From: Polysphondylium violaceum
Lineage: Eukaryota; Evosea; Eumycetozoa; Dictyosteliales; Dictyosteliaceae
Length of the DNA stretch: 64,000 nt
Assembly: GCA_000277445.1 (NCBI GenBank)
Contig: AJWJ01000060.1
Span: forward strand, 1-64,000
Reading direction: 5' to 3'
Part shown: positions 12,601 to 23,920 of the stretch, in pieces
Position numbering within the stretch: position 1 is the first letter of the stretch
How the letters are laid out: every line of letters begins with the position of its first letter
Notes under the pieces: generated by a model
Told to the model about the DNA's origin: nothing
What the model saw: the letters and a program-made list of their open reading frames with translations, nothing else
Database searches by the model: none
Position numbers and translations under genes: made by a program

Positions 12601-14149
12601 CAATAGTAATAATAATAATAGTAATAATAATAACAACAATGCAGGCTCAATTAAACCATTTATTCAATTTAGTGCAACTAGATCATTTAAATATCCAAAA
12701 ATTATATTCTTTAGATACTTTTCATTGTTGATTCAAGAGTGTGATGTCAACATTGATGAATCATCCATTTTAAATGCATTGTCATTTATTAATGTAAATC
12801 TTACAAGTTTAAATGAACACTTTACTCTCAATCCAACCATTACCCAAGAGGAGATCCTTCAAACAAAGAATGCTTCGAATATTTCAAATCATTTGATTTA
12901 TTTTGAAATGCTTCATATCAATCCACTCAAAGTAAATTTATCATTTGTATCTTGCAAATCACCCAAAGAAGCTCAAGCCATCCTCGGTGCACGTTCATTG
13001 GCCGAACTATTAATTGGATTTAAATCAAATTCTCCCTTTTTGAATATTGAGAGAGCTCCAATCAAATGCAATGGCTTCATTTGGGAGCATCCTTTCCTTT
13101 CCACAAAACAGGTACTCGACGAGATATCTCTTCATTTCTCTTACCAGTTGATGGGACAGGTTCACAAAATCTTTGGTTCATTTGATTTTATTGGCAATCC
13201 CATCAGATTGGCCGAGTCTCTTGGAAGTGGGTTCAAGGATTTCTTCCACGAGCCAGCCTTGGGTCTAGTCAAGAGTCCTCAAGACTTTGCTGTTGGTTTG
13301 TCTAAAGGTACATCCAGTTTAATCAATAACTCTGTGTTTGGATTCTGCGATAGTACATCAAAGATCACTGGAACAATCAGCAAAGGTTTAGTCCAACTAT
13401 CACTTGATGACAACTATATCAAAGAGCGTCAAGAGTCTCACAAACAAAAGGCATCTGGCGTGAAACAAGGCATAGAATTTGGTATCCGTGATCTTGGTGA
13501 AGGCGTACTCAAGGGAATTACAGGCATCATTGAAGAGCCCATTAAGGGCGCCACCCAAGAGAAATCCTGGGAAGGGTTCTTTAAAGGTGTAGGCAAAGGT
13601 GTTCTCGGCGTTGCTGTCAAACCCACCGTAGGAGTATTTGAATTTGTGTCGAGAACCTCCGAAGGCATCAAAAACTCTACATCTGTTGCCAAATCGATGG
13701 CTTTGATCAAACGAAGAAGACCACCCAGATTCTTCCCCAAAGAAGGCACTTTACAACCCTACAACATTTTCAAGTCAACAGGCTCATCCATTCTATACTC
13801 TAATATTGGCTCACCTCCCTCCAATAGTGGCGACTGGTATATATTCCATTGCAATCTTAGTAAAGAACTCATTTTGATGGTCTCCAACTCCCACATCATT
13901 TTATTTAGATCCATGGCCAACATCTCACCCCTGACCCTTGAAATTGTTTGGAAGATAAACTTGTCTGGTATAACATCGATTAAAGGTAGCACCTCCAATC
14001 CAAGTATCTATGTAACCTATCAAGAAAACTCTAAAATTCCTCCCTCCACCATCAATATTCCAACACAAACTGATGAGCTCAGAACCATAGTAATTAGAAA
14101 AATTAATGAGCTTGCTCTCCTTGTACACAGATTCGGAGCTATGGAATAA
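3646..14149 (+). CDS. vps13: VPS13-family bridge-like lipid transfer protein
   Basis: Three exons (3646-3861, 3924-10755, 10830-14149) splice in frame to about 3455 residues, in the range of VPS13 proteins. Exon 1 is the chorein N-terminus (VLGKYLGDYVDDLNADNIKL, then IPWKD) and reads across the first intron into LKGKPAIIKIEGVYVL, the classic VPS13 opening. The middle carries several low-complexity Ser/Asn/Gln insertions. The C-terminal third has the VPS13 adaptor-binding-like region and the conserved C-terminal region with FGSFDFIGNP and the GVKQGIEFGIRDLGEGVLKG and GVGKGVLGVAVKPTVGVFEF segments. VPS13 proteins form grooved bridges that carry bulk glycerolipids between organelle membranes and act in autophagy, mitochondria and sporulation. 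Dictyostelids have several paralogues (including TipC); which one this is cannot be told here. The stop is 52 bp from the convergent chaperonin gene. Confidence 0.97.
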
Positions 14150-14201
14150 ACTTGTGTAAATAAAAAGGATAAATTATTTGATTCAAATATTTATTGTGTG
14201 T

Positions 14202-16222
14202 TTATTGGTGTATAATTTCATCTATTTTTGTAATCATGGAAACAGTATCAACAACCATCTTTAATATGGCCTTTTTACCATTTAATACCTCGACAACTCC
14301 CTTTTCAAACATATTTTTAGGTTTACCCGTATCCAAGTCTAGGGAATAATAAATAAATTGTTTGTTTTCATTTCTGTGCAACTGTTTAAGAGTTTCCAAA
14401 CCTTCGAGCCAATCATAACCTGAATTTCTAATTAATAATGATGGTATAGTTTCCAATGATCTAATAAAACATTCTATGCATTTAATAGATTGAATCATTT
14501 TTAATTTACCCCTATCACCACTGTCAAACAATTGTTTAAACTCTAGACTATTTATAAAATTTTGTAAGCGAATAGATAATTCTATTTCAGAACACCCTCC
14601 CCCAGGAATCACTTTTCCATTATCAATAGTTAATGTTACTATTGATATTGAATCATTTAATGACTTTATTTGAATATTTATTAGTATGCTATGAACTATT
14701 AATATAACAACGGTGCTAAATAAATATACATACTCTTTGTACTTCTTCTAAAATATATATTGAGGGTGATTTAATGACTATGGTTGATATTTTTGATTTA
14801 TCATTATTGACAATCTCTAAATAATATTCAGATTCTTTTTCAACTATTAATTTACAGTGATCTATTTCTCCAATAGGATGAATGGTGTCTTTATCTTTTT
14901 TTAATACTGAAAGTGAATGATGTATTGGACAATCACTATCATATCCGATGGATTGATGAATTAATTCTAATTTATCTAAACCTAAATTAAAAAATACTTT
15001 TATCTAATAGAGTAATATTAATATTTGAATCCTAACAACTCTATACTTATCAATCTAAACACGTTACATTGTTATCTGAAAGAATCTTTAAACAAGAAAA
15101 TGATATTTTACAACTAGAAAACAAAACTAAATTATTTGATAAAGGGTCAATCGCTTTAATTCTCTCTAACAATGTATAAACTTGATCCAATTCCAACTTT
15201 TTTTTTCCTTTTCTATTAATTCTTTTTTCTATAAAAGTAATTAGAAATTACACTTTATATATATTAAAAAGAGTTATATTTACATTTAAATTTAATCTAT
15301 TAAATTGTAAAAGTTGTAAAGATGATTCTTGTAAATATCCAATTTCAAAATTAATAAATAAAACTTTACATCGGGTCATGCTACTTGAAGGATCACAACC
15401 ATTATTACTATTTGCTATTTGATTTATATTTGAACATTGAAATGGTTTATCTAATTTCACCACAACACCTTTGACTAATCTAGAATTTGATATCGATCCA
15501 CCCAATATCTTTACATATTTTATATTTGATAAATTTTGAAATAAACTATTATTACTATTACTACTGCTGTTATTTTTACGTAAACAAGAAATAGAGTCCA
15601 AAATAATATCTGTAAATTGTGGTATATAATTGACCAATACTTTTGATGATAAAGATGTAGATATTATTTGTTTGAGTAGGTTTTCAGCTTGTAAGCTTGA
15701 ATGATCATTACTCCTATCACTATCGCTGATTTGATTATGGAAACCTAAATCTATAGCCATTGAATCTAATACACGTTTACAAAAATCTGATGCAATTTGA
15801 AATGATGATATTATGGTATTTGGATGATACTTGTGTGAGTTTAATAAATACTGTGTCTCTTTAATCATTCTACACGCTAATAAAACACCTGATGTTGTCC
15901 CATCTCCTACTGTTTTCTATAGATATGAAATATAGAGATTAATATAAAGAGTAATGATACCAAATGCAAAATTAACAATCACTACATCTATAGATAATGA
16001 TAGCTGTCTAAGTATTTGACCCAATGGATGCTCTATTAATATATTTTTCATAATAGTAGCACCATCATTTGTAATTATGATGGGTAGATCATTGTCATCT
16101 GTGTGAATATTATCTTGATTATCTCTATTTGGATCAACTATAATCACTTTATCTAATCCTTTTGGACCCAAAGAAGTTGACAATAGGTTTTCAATCACAT
16201 CAATAGAACTATAATCATTCAT
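14202..16222 (-). CDS. Divergent group II chaperonin (CCT/TCP-1 family)
   Basis: Five exons on the minus strand: 16222-15986, 15916-15284, 15228-15068, 15003-14734, 14663-14202, about 587 residues. Exon 1 carries LGPKGLDKVI and the ATP-site NDGATIMKNI; exon 2 begins TVGDGTTSG, the nucleotide-binding GDGTT motif, and later has ILGGSISNSRLVKGVV of the apical domain; exon 5 has the equatorial PGGGCSEIELS motif. The overall order is that of CCT subunits, but identity looks too low for a core subunit, so it could be a CCT-like or MKKS/BBS-like protein; no cilia are expected in this lineage. Exon 3 is 161 nt and fits only if one A is added to the nine-base run at 15198-15206, giving KKELIEKEKKKLELDQ in frame. 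Substrate unknown. Confidence 0.8.
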
Positions 16223-16359
16223 GAATTTAATTGATTTTATGATATCTAAAAAAAGTCATATGACTTGAAAAAACTAAATAAAAAAAATAAAAATCGGTGA
16301 TTGGGTGTGAATATTGATCAGATATATTTTTAAAGGAAAACAAAAAAATAAATAGATTT

Positions 16360-18063
16360 TTATTTATTTCTATGATAAAGTAATCTTTTTGAAAGTTCTT
16401 CAATAGATACACCTTTGGTTTCTTGAACAAATACAATAACAAACACTAATGTTACCAAAGATACGCCGCCAAATAACCAATAGGTGCCTGCTTGACCAAT
16501 GTTTCCGAGTAGATGAAGGAATGAAATATTTACAATAAAGTTTGCCAACCAATTCAATAGAGATGCGACAGCCATAGCTTTGCCTCTGACTTTTGATGGA
16601 AAGATTTCGGCGGCAATGATGGCTGGAATGGGTCCCAAACCCAACGAGAAAAAGAGTTTGAATACAACCATACCGACCACAGCCAACCAGCCCTTCCATG
16701 TGCTGCTGAGTACCCCGCTGGCACCATTGCCATAGAATGAGAAGCCCAATAGACCGAGGCCCACCATCATGCCCACTAAACCCGAGCATAAGAGGGGTCT
16801 TCTGCCAAATCTATCGATAAACCAGACAGAGACCAACAACATGATCAGCTGGGGAATACCCACCAATGCAGAGATCAACACTGCTTGGTCTTTGTTGAAT
16901 CCTGCGTCTTCCAAAATGGTGCCACTATAGTAGATGACACAATTGATACCGACAAACTGTTGGAGCATGTTGAGGCCAAAGCCAATGAAATAGATTTTGA
17001 TCAGCTTTAGTTGCAACAATTGGAGCCATCCATTGCTGCCCTCTTGCTCTTGAATGTTTTGTTTGATTTTTGCAATCTCGACCTTGATCTGCTCGTTACT
17101 GAGCTGAGGCTCGAGTTTTTTCATTACGCTTGCAGCTTGGTCCAATCGGTTTTTAGAGATCAACCATCTGGGTGTCTCGACAAACCAGTAGCCCAGGGCC
17201 AACTGAATCAATGAGGGGACTGTAGAGAGAGCAAGTGTGTATCTCCATCCGTTGTGATACTTTAGTAATCCAAATGCAATGAGCGAAGGGATCATAATGC
17301 CCAATGTCACTGTACTCTGTCTCAATAAACCATAGGAACCTCTATTCTTTGGAGGCGACACTTCACTAATATACAAAGGAACAACCGACGACGCTATTCC
17401 CACTGCCAGCCCTGTCACCAGTCTGCCCACCAACAATGTGGCAAAGTTTTGTGCGGCACATGCCATAATGGGACCGGAGATGTATAACAAGTTGTTTAAA
17501 AGCAATGAATTCTTTCTTCCTATTCTATCGACAAACAAACCACTGCCAATGGCACCAATCATGGCGCCAATCAATAAAATTGACACCAATATTGATTTCT
17601 GCGATGTTTCCAAATGAAACAGGGTTTGAATATCTAAAATGGTACTAGCAATCACACCTGTATTATATCCAAACTCGAGTGTACTCAACACTGACAACGA
17701 TACACTAAAAAACAAGAACCATGAGTTCTTACCCACTGCAGGGCTATTATTGTTGCTGATGTTATCTGTATTGATTGATCCACCAGTGGTGTATATACTG
17801 CCGCCTGGTGAAATCAATGGTTGGACGACCCCAGAATCATCGTCATCACCAACAATTATATCATCTCTTATCATAATAGACAGTGGTTTTATATTAAAAT
17901 ACTTGGTCTCTAGGAAATATTGTTGAAGTCTGGTGGTAATGATACTGCTGTTATTATTGTTACTATTACTGTTGGTACTAATACTATCAATACTACTGCT
18001 ACTGCTACTACTACTGTTGCTATTACTACTGCCACTATCAGATAGAGATGACAATGATGACAA
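16360..18063 (-). CDS. MFS sugar transporter (GLUT/SLC2-like)
   Basis: Single-exon gene of 567 residues. After a Ser/Asn-rich cytosolic N-terminus of about 110 residues come 12 predicted membrane spans. Sugar-porter signatures are present: DRIGRKN after TM2, GRLVTGLAVG, VETPRWLI (PESPR-like) after TM6, LQQFVGINCVIYYSG in TM7, DRFGRRP after TM8, PAIIAAEIFPSKVRGKA around TM10 and VQETKG at the end. It should carry hexoses or polyols across the plasma membrane or an endosomal membrane; the substrate is not deducible. It lies head-to-tail with the chaperonin gene and the small gene upstream, with 137 and 257 bp between them. Confidence 0.93.
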   Translation of the reverse strand: MSSLSSLSDSGSSNSNSSSSSSSSIDSISTNSNSNNNNSSIITTRLQQYFLETKYFNIKPLSIMIRDDIIVGDDDDSGVVQPLISPGGSIYTTGGSINTDNISNNNSPAVGKNSWFLFFSVSLSVLSTLEFGYNTGVIASTILDIQTLFHLETSQKSILVSILLIGAMIGAIGSGLFVDRIGRKNSLLLNNLLYISGPIMACAAQNFATLLVGRLVTGLAVGIASSVVPLYISEVSPPKNRGSYGLLRQSTVTLGIMIPSLIAFGLLKYHNGWRYTLALSTVPSLIQLALGYWFVETPRWLISKNRLDQAASVMKKLEPQLSNEQIKVEIAKIKQNIQEQEGSNGWLQLLQLKLIKIYFIGFGLNMLQQFVGINCVIYYSGTILEDAGFNKDQAVLISALVGIPQLIMLLVSVWFIDRFGRRPLLCSGLVGMMVGLGLLGFSFYGNGASGVLSSTWKGWLAVVGMVVFKLFFSLGLGPIPAIIAAEIFPSKVRGKAMAVASLLNWLANFIVNISFLHLLGNIGQAGTYWLFGGVSLVTLVFVIVFVQETKGVSIEELSKRLLYHRNK

Positions 18064-18320
18064 TGTGGGCGATGTCTTTTCAAGTCTGTGTCTGAGTCTG
18101 TGTTTTTGTGAAAAGTTGATGTAAATTTTAAAATTAATAAAAATTGAAAAAAATGCAAAAAATGCAAAGATGCAAAAAAAAAAAATAATGTCAACGCCTC
18201 TTGCTCGAAGGAAACCATTGGCGCATGGAAGCTTTTTATTTTTTGATATTTTGAGATATTTATATTCTGTTGCAGAATGAGATGAAAAAACAAAACACTG
18301 TAAAAATAAATAAAAATAGC

Positions 18321-18767
18321 TTACTTTTGCGCAGATGACAGGGGTATGAACACTGTGTCGAGGATGGACTGGTTGAGTGGGTTGTGGTAGTAGAGAATGA
18401 GTGTGTTTTCAGTGTGGTTGGGCTGGAGTTCTGCAATCTGGGACAAGATTCCACCGCCGCCTATTTCATTAAACATGGTTTTCAGACACACCTGGTATTC
18501 GATAAAGTTGTTTTTACTCACTTCTTTTTCATAGGCTTGGGTGTCGGCAGCGGTGATGCAATGCTTGGAGCTGTACAACGCTATGCAATCGATCCACACT
18601 ATATTCTCTTTCTCTATGGCATCTTTGTCGTAGTTCCATTGAATCACCGATATGGTAATTTGGTTTTTATTATTAACTCTAATCTCTACTGATTGATGAT
18701 GTGGGTATTTTTGTTGTTTATTATTCCTCTCTCCCTCTATATTTATTACTATATCCTCAGAGGACAT
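18321..18767 (-). CDS. Unknown 148-residue protein
   Basis: Not recognised. An acidic N-terminal stretch is followed by what looks like a small beta-sandwich: alternating hydrophobic strands around VEIRVNNKNQITISVIQW and NIVWIDCIALYSSKH, then TLILYYHNPLNQSILDTVF. The W-x-D-x-I-x-L-Y pattern is reminiscent of SKICH/C2-like folds, but that is weak. No signal peptide or membrane segment. Single exon, stop TAA; a GTAAGC overlaps the stop but no intron of credible length follows. Confidence 0.55.
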   Translation of the reverse strand: MSSEDIVINIEGERNNKQQKYPHHQSVEIRVNNKNQITISVIQWNYDKDAIEKENIVWIDCIALYSSKHCITAADTQAYEKEVSKNNFIEYQVCLKTMFNEIGGGGILSQIAELQPNHTENTLILYYHNPLNQSILDTVFIPLSSAQK

Positions 18768-19538
18768 TTTATATCTAGATATCTTATATATTTATTTTAT
18801 TATAACTGTCCCAGTATTTATAGTGCTTATGAGCAAAGAGGAAAACATTATTTAAAGAAAATAATATAAATAAATCAAAATACTAATCCCTTGAAAAAAC
18901 TCTCTTTTGTAAAAGGGTAAGTATACACACCCATTGTTGTTGGAGATAATAACACGAATCGTATGATAACCTAAGATATTAAGATATAAATAAAAGTGTG
19001 GTGTTCGTGGTGGTATGAAATCCGGTAGGTGGGTATAATTATTTTTTCACACACAACACACAATTATTTCAATTGCATTGACACTACAACTTTAGTAATA
19101 GTTATTGTTAACTTCCACTCAATTAGAATTATTTCTAAATAAAAACACAATAACCCACGATGTTAAAAAAGATTTAGAGTTGAGAATTGAATTCCAATAT
19201 TATAAGATAACTGAGAATTCATTCTACTATGAAAAGCTATTTTTAAATCAGTTAAATTTAATGATCTATAGTACTATAATAGAATTTTAAATTTATGGTA
19301 GTATAAAATATATTTTGGATATTAATTTTTTAAATTTTAAAAAAAAAAAATATATTTTGAACGCATTTTAAAAAATTGATGTATTTAAAATTAGTGACTG
19401 CTTGATGAAAATATATAAATTTTTTAAAAACGAGGGGGAGATTAAAAAGTTGGCACATATATCTTTCTTTTCTTTAAGAAATAAATTCTTTTTAACATAA
19501 TTTTGGTTGGATAAATTCATTAGAAAAAAAAAAAAAAA
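18768..19538. other. Intergenic, AT-rich
   Basis: About 770 bp between divergently read genes. A 61-codon open stretch near 19105-19290 (reading LELFLNKNTITHDVKKDLE) has no ATG and may be a relic of a gene fragment. Otherwise long A and T runs; no RNA gene seen. Confidence 0.6.
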
Positions 19539-20211
19539 ATGGGTAATTATTTTAATAAAATAGAAATAGAAGATATGAATAGATTAAAATTACAAGAAAT
19601 TAATAAAGAGAAAGTTTATGACTTTTATTTAGTATGTATATTATTTTTTATAACAGATTTAATAAAATAATAACATCATTTTTTTTTAAATATAGATTGT
19701 TTATGCCAATACCTCAGATCAAATCATCGGCTCTAGAATTTATCAAGCAGGTGCTCTAGAGAACACCCTTGGTAGTACTAACGCTAGACATTTTTCCATG
19801 TTGATAGACCTTACCGGCGAAACTCCAGAAGGGGAATATCCTAAAGGAATGGAGGTCCATGAGGTCATATGGGAACCAGAAGTCTCTCAAGAGACTGCCT
19901 CTATGACTCAAGTCAGATGTACCAAGTCTGAAAAAGCCATCAAAACAATTAAAATTGGAAATGTGGCCGAAAAACTTTCCAAAATTTGTGGTGGTAATTC
20001 AAGAACAAGCAACAAACTCCAATGCCTGGGCCACTATTATTGTGATTTATTTGAAAGATTTATTGAACAAGAATGTAAAGGAGATTACAACTGGAGTAAG
20101 TTGAACAACTGCCACAAATTCACAAAATACTGCGTTCAAGATCTTTCATTAGAGTGGCCAGAATCTATTGGTTCACCATTGGATGACTACCCCTTCCTTC
20201 TCGACTTTTAG
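19539..20211 (+). CDS. Probable myristoylated protein with LRAT/NlpC-P60-like thiol-peptidase fold
   Basis: Two exons (19539-19631, 19696-20211; intron GTATGT...TATAG) give 202 residues. The protein begins MGNYFNK, an N-myristoylation-type start. ARHFSMLIDL supplies a His at the start of a strand and, about 110 residues later, LNNCHKFTKYCVQDL resembles the NC box (NCxxF...C) of LRAT/PPPDE/NlpC-P60 proteins, where His and Cys form the catalytic pair. This suggests an acyltransferase or cysteine-peptidase-like fold on membranes. The assignment rests on motif spacing only and needs a profile search. Confidence 0.6.
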
Positions 20212-20524
20212 TCTATCTCACAAAAAGCAAAAGTCAAATCAAATGAAACTCGTCCTCCTCATCCTCTTCATCATCTTCATCATCTTCATCCTCCTCTTTC
20301 CTTTTCAAAAAATAAATATTTAGAAATAAATAAATATTTTGATCATTTTTCATTTCATAAATTTTTTATTTTTTAAAAATTTTTTGTAAATTTTTTTCAT
20401 CAAATTGGAACATCACCACTTCATTTCATTTCATTATTTTTTTTAATTGTTATTTTTTATCTGTATATATAATCACTTTTTTTTTATTTGTTATTTATTT
20501 TACACCACACATATATTATATAAA
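20212..20524. other. Intergenic with CATCTT-type microsatellite
   Basis: 3' region of the preceding gene with a pyrimidine-rich repeat of CATCTT/CATCCT units (about 20250-20298), then T-rich DNA up to the psmB7 start. Nothing else seen. Confidence 0.6.
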
Positions 20525-21549
20525 ATGGAAGAATTAAATAGAGGAGGTTTTACATTTGATTTATGTTCAAGGTAAGAGAGACACAAATATAGACAACAAG
20601 AGAAAGAGATGAGAATACAGCACACACCCTGTTTCATTAGTGTTAAAAGTGATATAGATGCATTAAATGGACAATAATATGAAAATAGGAACGAGATAAT
20701 CACTCTTTGTTTAGATTACAGATATCATTCTGATCATCATTTATATTAATCATCAATATCATCATCACCATCACCATCATCATCATCATTATATATAGAA
20801 ATACTTTATTAGAAAAGACAGGATTAAAGATGCCAGGCTTTTTAAAGACTGGTACTACTATTGTAGGTGTAGTCTATAAAGATGGTGTTGTTTTAGGTGC
20901 AGATACTCGTGCTACTGAAGGACCAATTGTTGCAGATAAAAATTGTGAAAAGATTCATTATATTGCAGATAACATTTACTGTTGTGGTGCAGGTACTGCT
21001 GCAGACACTGAAATGACCACCGCACTCATTAGCTCTAAATTAAAACTACACAAACTCTCTACTGGTAAAGAACCACGTGTTGTCACTGCTCTTACCATGT
21101 TAAAACAAATGTTATTCAAATACCAAGGTCACGTCAGTGCCGCTTTGATTCTCGGTGGCATTGATATCAACGGTCCTTCATTACACACCATCTATCCACA
21201 CGGTTCCACCGATCAATTACCATACGTTACCATGGGTTCTGGTTCTTTGGCTGCCATGGCTGTCTTTGAAGCCAAATATAAAACCGATATGACTAGAGAT
21301 GAAGCCATCCAACTTGTTGCCGAGGCTATTTCAAGTGGTGTTTTCAATGATTTGGGTAGTGGTAGCAATGTTGATGTCACTGTGATTGCCAAAGAAGGTG
21401 TCACTGTTCTCAGAAACTATTTAACTCCAAATGAACGTAAATTCAGAGGTCCAGAATATATTTTCCCAATTGGAACCACTCCAGTTTTATCAAAACTCGT
21501 TGCTCCATTATCTTCCAAAGTTATCATTGAAGATGTTGTAATGAGCTAA
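20525..21549 (+). CDS. psmB7: 20S proteasome subunit beta2 (PSMB7), trypsin-like active subunit
   Basis: Two exons (20525-20571, 20799-21549) give 265 residues. Exon 1 encodes [16 protein letters not shown] and exon 2 resumes [24 protein letters not shown]; the propeptide is cut at G|T so that the first Thr of [19 protein letters not shown] becomes the catalytic nucleophile. [35 protein letters not shown] and [11 protein letters not shown]-like segments match eukaryotic beta2. The C-terminal arm is present. An ATG at the start of the TTIVGV-bearing exon is not the true start, since the propeptide would be lost. Convergent with the next gene. Confidence 0.96.
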
Positions 21550-21706
21550 ATTTGTTATATATGTCTAAAAGAAAATTCACCCATCTACCAATAACTTTTT
21601 CAACAACACCTCGTAATATTATAATCACCTTCATAATCACAACAAACACAAACAAATAAACCTTTTAAAATAATAATAATTAATTAAACCAAACAATACA
21701 CTTTAT

Positions 21707-23920
21707 TTACCAATTGATAGGACGATAGTTTTTATAAAAGAAACCATATTGAGGCTTTTGAGTATTGATACCCTCCCAAATTGGATCTAAAACACGAGCG
21801 GCGGCATCAATTTCATCGAGGGGTGGTTCCCAAGAAAGACCACAGGGATCTTTCATTTTTTTCGAGAGCTCAAATGGACGCTCATCAGTGATCCAACCAG
21901 TGTCTACTGAATTCATATAGATATTACTTTGTGCCAAATCAACCGATGATGTTCTAGTCAACATATTTTGAGATGCTTTGGCCATGTTGGTGTGTGGGTG
22001 GTTGGCAGATTTATAGAATCTCGAAAACTTGCCCTCCATCGCATTGACATTGATCACATAGGCACTGCCGCGTAGATCTGCTGCATTTTTAAGTAAATGA
22101 AAGAGATTCGAGAGAATGATAAATGGAGAAAAAGAAGAGATGGCGTGTGTTTCCAAGAGTTCCAGAGGCGAGATTTGGTATACCTTTTGTACCCAAGATG
22201 TAGAGTCCCTCTTATCAATGGGCAGGCCATCCTCGTCAAACTCTTTTTTATCAATCATATTGTTTAGATTTTCAAAAATCGGTTTAATAATCGATGATGT
22301 CACGGCACCTTCTTCTTCAGAAATGATGTTTGTTGTTGTTGATGAAGTTATATATTTACTGTCGCTATTATTGGTATTGGTACCTTTGATGGAGGGGATA
22401 TATGACGAGTTGGGGAGATATTGATGTTTGTGTTTTTCAAATTCACTGAGGATTGATTGAGTCTCTTGAGGGAAACTGGTGGTGGGGTTGGCTTCGAGTT
22501 TGTAGAGGTCTTCAAAGTAGGCAGTAGGACGTTTGATTGTCTGGGCGGCGTTGTTGACAATCATATCAATGGATTTGAATTTTTGTTGAACGAGATCACA
22601 AAACAATTCAACAGATCGAAGATCGCAGAGATTGAGCGCGTAGATATGGAGTCTGTCTTTCCATTTCTCAAAATCTGGCTCCTTGATGTATCTAAGTGAA
22701 GAGTCTTTGGGGAATCTAGTGGTGGCAATGACGGTCGCACCCGCTCTCAACAATTTAAGTGCACATTGATAGCCAATTTTAATTCTAGAGCCAGTGACGA
22801 TAGCCACTCTTCCATCAAGCTCTGCAGTATTGAAACGCTTAGAGTAATTCAACTGGCTGCAAGCCCAACACAAAGAGTCGTAGAAAAAGTGAACAAATTG
22901 GTATGATTTACGACAGATATGACATTTTCTATTGGAGGGTAACTTTTTATCGTCGCCCAACTCGCCTTCCTTCATGGACAACAGTTTGTCCAGCTTTTCT
23001 TTATCCACGTCAATGTCGTCGACCATCTCGACAGGGTTGGCTGGGATGTTTGATACGTCAACCTCCTCAATGGTGGGCTCGAGTATATTGAGTGCAGGAT
23101 CAGCCGATGTATTGACAATGCTCTCGAGTGAGAGCACTTCAGAGCCATCTTGATTGTTTACCATCACATTGTATCTGCCTTGTAAATAATTTTTCATGTG
23201 CTTTCTCTTTGAAACACGAGTGCTTCTAATGCCAGAAGAGGCCACCTGTTCAATCTCTGCTTTTCTAAGCTTGGCCCTCTTTACCTTTACACTAAAAACC
23301 TCGCCAATAGTGTTCATCAAAGGAAAGTATACTTGACTCTGAACCAACGCATTTTGAGGAAATCCTTTTAATCTCTTGAAAAAGTTTTTAATATACTCCA
23401 ACTCCTCGTCGACCTGTTTCTGGATCTTTGGATCAATGTCAACTTTTTCAAAAAGCAATGGCTTTTTGATCTTGTCTTCTCTTCTTTGTTGTTGTTTGTT
23501 TTTTCTTTTCTTTAATTGTTCATCTTCTGATTCTGATGACGACTCTTCTTCCTCTGATGACTCCGAGTCATATTCTTGATATTGTTTATCAAATCTTGAA
23601 TTTTTGATAATTCTATCAATGTCTTGATACTCTTTATCTCTTTTATTATTACTATTCTTTACATCACCTGTATTGCCATCTTTTTTAATTTGAATTTTAG
23701 AATACTCTTCCAACTTTTGTTTAAGAAATTGATTCTCTAATTGAAGTGAAAATAAATGTTGTTCTTTGTTGTTGTTATTATTATTATTATTATTCTCTAC
23801 TTTGGTTGTTGGCTTTTTACTCGTTTCTGAAAACTCAAATTCAAATTTAGTTTGACTATCTATAAAGTTTTGATCACCATCTTGATCAAAGAGATCCATG
23901 TTAAATAAAGAGAACGACAA
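21707..23920 (-). CDS. Zinc-binding, SDR-fold oxidoreductase-like protein with altered catalytic residues
   Basis: Single exon, 737 residues. The N-terminal half is charged and coiled-coil-like, with acidic Ser/Glu tracts around residues 115-145. A CHICRK...CWAC cluster (CxxC-x15-20-CxxC, about residues 334-355) is a likely zinc ribbon. Then a Rossmann SDR domain: VAIVTGSRIKIGY (NAD(P)-binding), VIATTRFP, NNAAQ. At the active site YVINVNAMEG replaces the usual Ser-containing strand and HTNMAKASQN has Thr where the YxxxK Tyr belongs, while the Lys is kept. The dehydrogenase activity is therefore doubtful; a scaffold or altered chemistry is inferred. An Asn/Ser/Thr-rich insert sits near residues 510-550. 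Confidence 0.85.
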   Translation of the reverse strand: MSFSLFNMDLFDQDGDQNFIDSQTKFEFEFSETSKKPTTKVENNNNNNNNNKEQHLFSLQLENQFLKQKLEEYSKIQIKKDGNTGDVKNSNNKRDKEYQDIDRIIKNSRFDKQYQEYDSESSEEEESSSESEDEQLKKRKNKQQQRREDKIKKPLLFEKVDIDPKIQKQVDEELEYIKNFFKRLKGFPQNALVQSQVYFPLMNTIGEVFSVKVKRAKLRKAEIEQVASSGIRSTRVSKRKHMKNYLQGRYNVMVNNQDGSEVLSLESIVNTSADPALNILEPTIEEVDVSNIPANPVEMVDDIDVDKEKLDKLLSMKEGELGDDKKLPSNRKCHICRKSYQFVHFFYDSLCWACSQLNYSKRFNTAELDGRVAIVTGSRIKIGYQCALKLLRAGATVIATTRFPKDSSLRYIKEPDFEKWKDRLHIYALNLCDLRSVELFCDLVQQKFKSIDMIVNNAAQTIKRPTAYFEDLYKLEANPTTSFPQETQSILSEFEKHKHQYLPNSSYIPSIKGTNTNNSDSKYITSSTTTNIISEEEGAVTSSIIKPIFENLNNMIDKKEFDEDGLPIDKRDSTSWVQKVYQISPLELLETHAISSFSPFIILSNLFHLLKNAADLRGSAYVINVNAMEGKFSRFYKSANHPHTNMAKASQNMLTRTSSVDLAQSNIYMNSVDTGWITDERPFELSKKMKDPCGLSWEPPLDEIDAAARVLDPIWEGINTQKPQYGFFYKNYRPINW

